A stretch of DNA of 64,000 bases from Pictodentalium vernedei. Lineage: Eukaryota; Mollusca; Scaphopoda; Dentaliida; Dentaliidae. Positions within the stretch are counted from its first letter, which is position 1; each line of letters opens with the position of its first letter. A program made the position numbers and the translations under genes. The notes under the pieces are model-generated. The model had not been told where the DNA came from and ran no database searches. It saw nothing but the letters and a program-made list of their open reading frames with translations. Shown here piece after piece: positions 56,984-64,000 of this stretch. The DNA lies in contig CM062289.1 of NCBI GenBank assembly GCA_031216915.1, positions 447,850,910-447,914,909 on the forward strand, written 5' to 3'.

Positions 56984-58822
56984 AACAAGACGGGGCCTGA
57001 AGCGCTCATCTTGAACAGAACACAATTTAAACAGAGTCCAGGAATGAGTCTACATTAAGCAAGCCATCTCCATAGGCTACACTGTCAATCCTTGCATCCC
57101 TCAGAGGTGACAAAAATAATCTGGGCATCATGCCTTTTCTTCAGTTGATCATAAAGTAAAATGTAGAGCTCCCCTATGAAGCCCCTTGATACAACCTATG
57201 TGGATTAATCTTAGTTACACACCTCTAGAGGGTACTGAATACAAAATTTTTAATTCTTCAGCAAAATGGCCAATTCCGGCTCCCATAGAGAGCAAATATT
57301 AACCCAGGCTCTTGATTTGAACACAGTTGAATCTGACTTCCCTAGAGATGTTGTGTACCGAATATGAAAGCATTCTGACTGTTGGATCTGAAGAAGAGAA
57401 ATTGTAAAGAAATTTCTTCGAATTGCACAAAGTTCAAATTTGGGCTACCACAGCGAGCCCAAATATTAACCTATCGATCTGATTTGAACAAACTTGAATC
57501 TGACCCCCCTAGAGATGTTGTGTACCAAATGTGAAAGCATTCTGACGAGTGGATCTGAAGAAGAAGATTTTTGAAGAAATTCCCTCATATTGTACTAAGT
57601 TAAATTTCATGTTCCCATATGGGGCCCAACTATTAACCTAGGCACTTGAATTGAACAACCTGGAATCTGACCACCCCCTAGAGATGTTGTATACCAAACT
57701 CATATTGCACTAAGTAAAAATTTGGGCTACCATAGTGAGCCCAAATATATACCTAGGGATCTATCTGATTTGAACAAACTTGAATCTGACCCCCTCAGAG
57801 ATGTTGCATACCAAATATCAAAACATTCTGACTAGTGGATCTGAAGAAGAAGATTTTTAAAAATTACCCTCCATATTGAACAAAGATCAAATTTGGGCTT
57901 CTGTAGGAAGCCCAAATATTAACCTAGGGACTTGGTTTGAACAATCTTGAATCTGACCCTCATAACAATGATGTATACCAAACATTAAGAGATTCTGACT
58001 GGTGGTTCTGAAGAAGATTTTTAAAGAATATTTCCCATATTACCCTACGTTAAATAATATATGAACCAATGAGCTTTATTTCAACAAACTTTTAACTGAC
58101 CCCCCTATGAATGCTGTATACCAAATATCAAAAGATTCTGATGATTGGTTCTGGAGAAAAGATTTTTTTTAATTTTTGCAAATATGCATTTTTTTGATGC
58201 CCATTACAGAACACCCTAACATAACCGATGGCAATTTTTTTTTACCATTCAATTCTACTGGTCATAAGGATACTTCTTACCAAATAACAGTTCTCTGTTC
58301 CGTGTGGTTTGGGAAATATGGGCGTTTGAAAATATTTCTATTTTTAGCTCCCAGGGATCCCATGGGGATGCAGGAATTTTTTTTTTTTGCATGGGTCAAT
58401 AATACCACAAACAAAATTTGGTTCATACCGGTCCATCGGTTCAGAAAATAGAATTTTTGGGCGGGGCCAAAAATCATACCCCTCCTATTACAAAGCCAAA
58501 TATTACTTCACGAACTTCGTTTGAACAAACTTGATTCTACACCTCATATGGAAGCTCCATAGCAAATATCAAGTCACTGTACACAGTGGTTCTTGAGAAG
58601 AAGATTTTAAAAATATTTTGGAGCCTTTTCCCCCACTCCCTCCCTATGGGGCTGGGCATGTTGAGTTGAACAAAAATGAAATGCCCCTTTGGGACCATCA
58701 CTCACACAAACTTTCACTTGAATTGGCCCAGTGGCTTTGGAGGAGAAGACCAAAACATGGTGTTGACAGACGGAGAGAGATGAGATTAGCTCAGCTTGAA
58801 TTTGTCAAGATGAGCTAAAAAT
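56984..58822. repeat. Large dispersed repeat (d), longer copy of repeat (a)
   Basis: ACAAGACGGGGCCTGAAGCG start with GCTCATCTTGA (57004-57014); TCAAGATGAGC (58805-58815) and TAAAAATAAC end. The same text as 8684-10115, with more internal units (GAACAAACTTGAATCTGACC recurs). Copies share short frames (9474-9692 versus 58176-58451) through common descent of the repeat only. Confidence 0.75.
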
Positions 58823-59306
58823 AACAAAAAGGCTCAGATTATCACTGGAATACAGAAAATTACAAAATTCCTCTCAACTGAATCAACCTGTTAATTGAGT
58901 AATTTTCTCTGATGGCTAATCCATTAACAGGGTACAATAAGAAAATTCTAATGGATAAATTTTAACTCTCTAAATCATGTAGTACTCTTTTAAAATTAAC
59001 AGTATGCAAAATCAAGGGTGTCTGGAGATGATCATACTTTTTGTAAATAGAAGGACATCTGCTTTTGAGATGGACAGTTAGTTGGATCACTTACTTATTA
59101 CTGACCTAACAGGTTGGAAAAGCTGTAATCTGGTTATCCACATTATTGATGATGCTTGCCATTCCACTGATAAAATATTTTGCAGTTAAGTCGAGGGGTG
59201 GGGAGGTGGGGGGGGGCGGGGGGCACACAATTCTTTTACCCATCAATCCAGCACACAAAAGGTTTGCTGAATTATGGAAAGTATAAATGCATGATTCTAA
59301 TAGCAC
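58823..59306. other. Intron segment with a G-rich patch
   Basis: A G-rich run at about 59196-59222. No exon or repeat border recognised. Confidence 0.45.
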
Positions 59307-59981
59307 CAGTGCTCAAAATAACTTTTTTTCTTTGCGTAGCAAAATGCTACACATTTCCAAAAAATGAATAGCATTTTGTAAAAATTACATAGCTATTTTT
59401 GTGTACCAGAGTTATGTTATGCTGTTTTGTATTGAATTTTTCTAAGTAGATAGAATAGTTTCCATCCATTTTGGGGCATTTCCAAATGATCTGCAACACA
59501 TGAGGCATTTACTATGTTTTTTTTTAACTGAAATGCCTTTAAGGGTTGCATGGACTTGGATATTTTCAAATGGCGTCTTGGTTGTTTAATAGAGTTCTCA
59601 AAATGGAAGTTGGGATTTTTAATTTGATGGGCTTGAAGTTATTTTTAATGGGCATTTTATGCAAAATGTTGTAAAAACAGGAAGAATTTAAACCAATAGA
59701 ATTCATCTCACATATGAAGTTGCTAATGATGCTTGATGGAGAGTTAATCTGAGTTATGCCTGGAATGTTCCACAATCAGAAGTAAAGCATCAGTGAACTA
59801 GTTTTCAAATTTGTTTGCAAATTTTCATTTACATTTTGCGATGCAAGATAATCAACTGCAGCCTAATAGGCTGCAGTTGAATATCTTGTATCGCAAAATG
59901 CTATGCATAATTGAACATTGTGTAGCTTTTTGCAAGTTTTGCATAGAAAAAGCGATGCGAAACCGCTTATTTTGAGCACTG
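59307..59981. mobile_element. hAT-type MITE with perfect 8-bp target duplication
   Basis: Inverted ends CAGTGCTCAAAATAA (59307-59321) and TTATTTTGAGCACTG (59967-59981), flanked on both sides by AATAGCAC (59299-59306 and 59982-59989). A perfect 8-bp duplication plus a CAG.G start is the hAT signature. It has no transposase. The interior holds a long hairpin (59832-59900, TTTTGCGATGCAAGATAATC / complement, 3-nt loop) and a second CGTAGCAAAATGC-type element end. Confidence 0.85.
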
Positions 59982-60239
59982 AATAGCACAAATCTGGGTC
60001 ATTAGTCCTGATGGTAGCTTTGTATCAAAGAATTCTAACATCCTTGATTTGTTTGATGCTCCAAGCTGTGTTTGTGAATTCTGAGTGTTTGCACAAACCA
60101 GTCCCTTGTTAGGTAGTGTTCAACCAATGATCAGAATCGGAAACCACAATCGGCTGATTGTGGGCAATCGGATGACAACGGCAACGACTCCTGGAACATC
60201 GGTTCAGCCGATTGTGGACAAGCATTTTGTGATGATTCA

Positions 60240-60489
60240 TTAACCCTTTACCCAACGAATTGCCCGCAACCACCCGCGTAATATGCAAATTCAGCAGCTG
60301 AAAAAATATTTTTCGAAAACTTTCAACAAAACCATATCATGTGACCCCTCTTTGGCACGAGCTCATCGAGCTCGTGCCAAAGAGGGGTCACATAATATGG
60401 TTTTGTTGAAATTTTGTGAAACAATTTAAAAAAAAATGATATTTAAAATAATAAATTTTGAAAAACGTCTGCATTGGGTAAAGGATTAA
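60240..60489. mobile_element. Intact piggyBac-type MITE (empty DIRS target)
   Basis: 250 bp, TTAACCCTTTACCCAACG to ATTGGGTAAAGGATTAA, with the long hairpin around GAGCTCATCGAGCTC (about 60325-60415) and the uninterrupted palindrome GAAAAAATATTTTTC at about 60300-60314, where DIRS-A1 and A2 inserted in the other two copies. Confidence 0.8.
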
Positions 60490-60769
60490 CAGCATTTTAT
60501 CTTCTGCAATTGTTAATGTAATATGATGTCAATGATACCATTCAATAAAGTTGAGAAACAACCACAATGTGTATTCTTAATCTCTCTAGATGCCCCTTTA
60601 CGGGATGTTCAAGTTAAATGACATGTAAAGCTTACAATTGAGCGAACGTGCGGCAATCGCCAGTTCATACTGGAAAAGTGAAGGTTGTACTCCAATGACT
60701 CAGATTATTATCGAACTATAGGCCATGGTTAACAAGTGATGAGAATGGGTCAACTGTTTTACTACTCAC
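60490..60769. other. Intron segment
   Basis: Nothing recognised. Confidence 0.4.
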
Positions 60770-60815
60770 CAACCACATCAAAGAAATATGGATCCAAACC
60801 AAGTTTTTCAGCTGC
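60770..60815 (-). CDS. Candidate host exon, 46 nt
   Basis: Acceptor TATATTTTTTTCAG at 60816 and donor GTTG|GTGAGT at 60769, both near consensus. In the likely frame it encodes AAEKLGLDPYFFDVV, phase 0 in and phase 1 out; a second frame is also open (QLKNLVWIHISLMWL). It lies upstream of the WHIM2-like exon on the same strand, but the phases do not join directly, so another exon or another transcript is needed. Confidence 0.5.
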
Positions 60816-60944
60816 CTGAAAAAAATATATATACACATGAATAAAAATAAATAAAAATAAATTACAGACATGCCTCCATCAAACAAGGTAAAAATTATCA
60901 AAACTATCAAAACACTGGAAACAGTGCTAAAATATGCAAAAAGA

Positions 60945-61186
60945 CCCACAAAGCAGATCTGTTTCTCAGGCCATTTTTGTAAAATTGCATGCAGGCAGGT
61001 TTTTTTAATTTTATTTTCGTAATTATTTCTTTGCCATCAAAAGTTCGTGTTCTTGGTTTGTTTTATGCTTTAGGCCTCAAAATCTACAGAACAGCATGGG
61101 TGGTGGTGTATTTTGTTCCTTGAGTGCAGGAAGGTTTTTGCAATACTAAAGCATAACAAAGCCTCATTGCACTCAAGGGACTAATT
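60945..61186. mobile_element. Foldback MITE (MITE-c), inverted copy
   Basis: CCCACAAAGCAGATCTGTTT to the hairpin TTGAGTGCAGGAAGG... / ...CATTGCACTCAAGG, ending near 61183. Reverse orientation to 11089-11335. Confidence 0.72.
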
Positions 61187-61552
61187 TATAAATTCTATTA
61201 ACTTGGGAAAAATATTGGACACAAAGAATTTAATTTTTATTTTTTTAAGTTTGCATTGGTTATAAAAAGAGAGGCAGCCAAAAGGACCATGGGTATGGGG
61301 GTGGGGGGAGGGCTGTGGGTTATTTTTTTCTGAGAAATAGATTGTTACTTTTTTAGGCCTAAGAAGCTCATATATGTACAAAACAAAACACAATAAATTG
61401 GAAAACACTTGTGGTTGTCTGAATTCTACTTATAGATTGCATTGTGGAAGTATTACAATTCTTTGTATCTCAACACACTGTGACAGAATAGCAAAAGTTA
61501 AATTTGAGGGTTAGACATGTACGTCGACTATTTTTGTGCCAAACAGTTGATC
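61187..61552. other. Intron segment
   Basis: AT-rich, with GGGGGTGGGGGGAGGG near 61298-61313. No exon seen. Confidence 0.4.
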
Positions 61553-61680
61553 TTACCCTTTACCAAACATGAAGGGCAGACGACACTTGCAAACAAATTT
61601 CGTTAATAGCTAAAAAATTTCATTTTATGCCTCAAAAACATTGCTTGTTGTACCCTCATTTCAACGAGCTCAAAAAGGAA
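61553..61680. mobile_element. MITE-b-like fragment, left end
   Basis: TTACCCTTTACCAAACATG followed by an AAAACATTGCTTGTTG...CAACGAGCTC half-hairpin like the 8508 and 53285 copies. The other half is gone. Confidence 0.45.
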
Positions 61681-62026
61681 AGGAAATTGGAGTTACATCA
61701 AATGCCTGGCATTCCCAAATACTATATATAAAAGTGTAAAATATAAAAATTAAAAATTTAAAGTAATTTGTATATTTTTTATACTTCCCAATGGCCCAGA
61801 CTTATCAAGGACCAAACACAAATTTTGAACCCCCCAATCCCCAAAATTTGCTTGCAAAACCAAAAATTAAAAGTTTTATCTGGTCCTCCATACTTTTATT
61901 CTCTGTGCATGCACAGTCGCCATGAAGTGACAGAAATTAGCGCGAACATCATTCTTTGTAGAAAAGAGTACTACATAATAACTCAGCGGGGAGGTATGAG
62001 AGCCCACTCATGGGAGGGCCATACCC

Positions 62027-62114
62027 GTCTTGGCCATTGTTAAGTATAAAAATATACAAATTACTTTAAATTTATAATATTTTTACACTGTAAAGCAATG
62101 GCCCATACTAGCTG
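62027..62114 (-). other. DIRS internal complementary region, copy B2
   Basis: Complement of the B2 left end followed by a right-end complement (AATATTTTTACACTGTAAAG); the right end itself is outside the window. Confidence 0.75.
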
Positions 62115-63445
62115 AATCGTAAAAAGGTGGAGGGCCTAGGACTTCAGAATTAGTAGATCAACATACTTCCAATCCTGTAATCCAAGGTGAAAGGAAATTA
62201 AAATTATTAGGAATTACATGTATGTCTCTCTATACAGTAATAGAGAAGACGCTTCATAAAAAGGAGCCCAGTTCAAGTAATTCCATAAACTTAGCATGAA
62301 GAGTATGCTAATTGGATGTAACGAGTTCCCAATTTTTAAGGCTAGCACGGACTAAGCCCCAAAAATTAGAATGGCGTATTTGAGAATGAGAGAATATCCC
62401 CCACAAACATACGCCACATACAATAAAACTCCAGCTGTATGCAGGATATAATTACAGACAAAACAGCTTCACTCATAGTTACATACTTATTAAGCTGGTG
62501 GAGAGGTAAACCCCATCCCCACTTTTTCTGTTGAAGGAATCTTCAAAAAGAAAGGGGGAGCACTCTGGAATCAGTAAAAGTGGTACCAAAAAACAATATA
62601 AATATTCGTCGAACAGGCACTCAGGTATTAATTTATTATTAATAAATGGTGCTTAATGCCATTTCAGAAGTTAGCGTCGATCTCGGTAATTAATACTCCC
62701 CGCTATATAACATACACTGGAGATAGCATACGCAGATAGGACGAAAACCGGTGATATAATATATAACATACACATGTCCAGTCGAACCACAATGAACGAT
62801 CTCTGGAGAGTAAACATACTTCCGAGGTAACCCAGAGGCAACCCCCTTCAGGTGTAAAATAAATTCCAGTGACAACACTCCCCTACGTGTACTATCCGAT
62901 ATCTATGACACTGTAAATGTGCGAATATACGAGTTGAGTACCAACATTAATAGAAACCTGGATCTAGAAATGGAAGTAGGTATGATTAACAGGCTCCGAC
63001 ATGGACCGCCCCGAAATAATTCGTAATTTCTAAGGATCATAACATACAATAAAGCATCAGCCTAATAATTATTATGCGTGTGAGCATTAAAATCCCACAT
63101 GTAATCATCTGAATACCAGTTAACTGGCTAGGCAGCCTCCGAGGTACACAAAGACTAGCAATTTATTTATGATGAATTAAGCGCTCGTATATGACATATA
63201 GACGAATAATCAGAGGAAACCAACCAACTAAAAAGTGAATGTGCCCATGAGTTCACCATAGAACATGACCCAGCCGCAAATCGATAAGTGAAGAAATGCA
63301 TGTATGTATTTAAACTCATACTAGCCTTGCAGGAAGAAAACTACTTTTGGGGAATGTCCCATAACAGATACTTGAGAAGACTGATCCAAGGTTTCTGTGA
63401 CGACAGAGGTGCTACTAGTAGGATTCACAACAAGACTGTTTAATC

Positions 63446-64000
63446 TTAAACATAATCTACTGAATCAACTGAATTGGAGGATACACATATCCTATCATTC
63501 ATCTGCATGAGATCAGCAGAGCATCTACTGCATACGCTCAATAGTCTGGGCATGGTGACATGAACAACGGTAACTGATTGTTCCGGTGTGTTGCAAACAG
63601 ATCTATCATGGGGCAATCCCTCTAGTAGCAAATCTACCCAAATACTCGCTTGTTTGTTAAGCGTCCACTCCAATTGCAACAGGCGACCTTTCCGTATATG
63701 ACGGATAAAAAGATGAACATGATGATTCATGACGTATAGGAAAATCTTCTCCATTAGTTGGCATAATGGAAATGAATGGGTGCCGCCCTGGTTCCTGATG
63801 TACGATACTACTGTTGAGTTGTCCGACCAACTTGAACATAGACTTCCGACATTATGTGAATCCAATCTTGGAGCGCTAACTATATTGACATCATCTCTTG
63901 ATGTTTATGTGATTCTCCTGGAATAGAGGGTCCCAAAGACCCTGACACTTGAAGACTGCAGGACTTAGGGTCGCGCCCCAACCTGTCTGACTCACATCCG
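63446..64000 (-). pseudogene. RNase H region of DIRS-B2 (partial)
   Basis: Encodes WSDNSTVVSYIRNQGGTHSF (near 63800) and a CSRCSADLMQMNDRI block that correspond to the RNase H and following segments of DIRS-A5 and B1. The frame is interrupted, and the upstream catalytic part continues beyond the window. Confidence 0.75.

Larger units (their letters stand above)
61753..64000 (-). mobile_element. DIRS-B copy 2 (runs off the window)
   Basis: Left end AAATTTAAAGTAATTTG near 61754, terminal repeat with a CTGTGCATGCACAG palindrome (61903-61916), ICR at 62027-62114, hairpin 62221-62250, decayed recombinase (about 62200-63340) and RNase H remnants to the window end. It parallels 21293-23950 but lacks the G tract and about 250 bp around it. 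Confidence 0.85.

Overview
This is animal (eukaryotic) intronic DNA crowded with transposable elements. There are no bacterial-style genes, operons or long uninterrupted host genes. Short exons with good splice signals are separated by kilobases of nested repeats. The repeat content suggests a lophotrochozoan, most likely a bivalve mollusc. That call rests on DIRS retrotransposons, 5S rRNA-derived SINEs, and a class of long degenerate repeats (text such as 'gaagtttcatgaac', and a terminal hairpin ending GAGCTAAAAA) that I associate from memory with bivalve genomes. It is an inference, not proof.

Host gene. On the minus strand a set of exons with proper AG/GT borders can be read in the order 54091-54297, 44921-45025, (at least one not seen), 20475-20539, 11507-12751, 8264-8380. 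The known exons fit the same reading phase wherever they can be joined. The first resembles a WHIM2-type element of the CECR2/RSF1 family of chromatin-remodelling subunits, the second is a strongly basic NLS exon, the fourth is a 415-codon acidic, serine-rich exon with six SUMO-consensus sites, and the last resembles the segment that follows WHIM2 in that family. A further 46-nt exon lies at 60770-60815. Most of the window is therefore probably intron of one very large minus-strand gene.

Retrotransposons. Five copies of one DIRS family (called DIRS-A here) lie at 974-7903, 13274-20273, 31775-33410 (truncated), 36469-43417 and 45586-52739. Two copies of a related family (DIRS-B) lie at 21293-35945 (split by later insertions) and 61753 to the window end. 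All seven run on the minus strand. They have inverted terminal repeats and an internal complementary region that joins the reverse complements of both ends. Only the 45586-52739 copy keeps long coding regions: an open tyrosine recombinase frame, a broken RT/RNase H and a broken gag. Copies 1, 2 and 4 form a non-autonomous lineage that shares one deletion of the whole reverse-transcriptase core and one tandem duplication of the gag region.

Other repeats. piggyBac-type MITEs (TTAA + CCCTTTACCCAAC ends) at 906-8087, 13100-20345 and 60240-60489 include two that were split by DIRS-A at the same AT palindrome and one that is empty. There are two 5S-derived SINEs (430-837, 52756-53150), a hAT-type MITE with a perfect 8-bp target duplication (59307-59981), several foldback elements, a 157-bp tandem array carrying nuclear-receptor half-sites (10200-11040), four large repeats sharing one terminal design (8684-10115, 30171-35674, 54550-55866, 56984-58822), and long G tracts at 22960-23000 and 24902-25013.

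Layout: 0-8 kb SINE plus MITE/DIRS-A1; 8-13 kb two host exons with repeats; 13-20 kb MITE/DIRS-A2; 20-36 kb one host exon, then DIRS-B1 with nested insertions; 36-43 kb DIRS-A4; 45 kb NLS exon; 45.6-52.7 kb DIRS-A5; 52.7-61.7 kb SINE, WHIM2-like exon, repeats and MITEs, 46-nt exon; 61.7-64 kb DIRS-B2.
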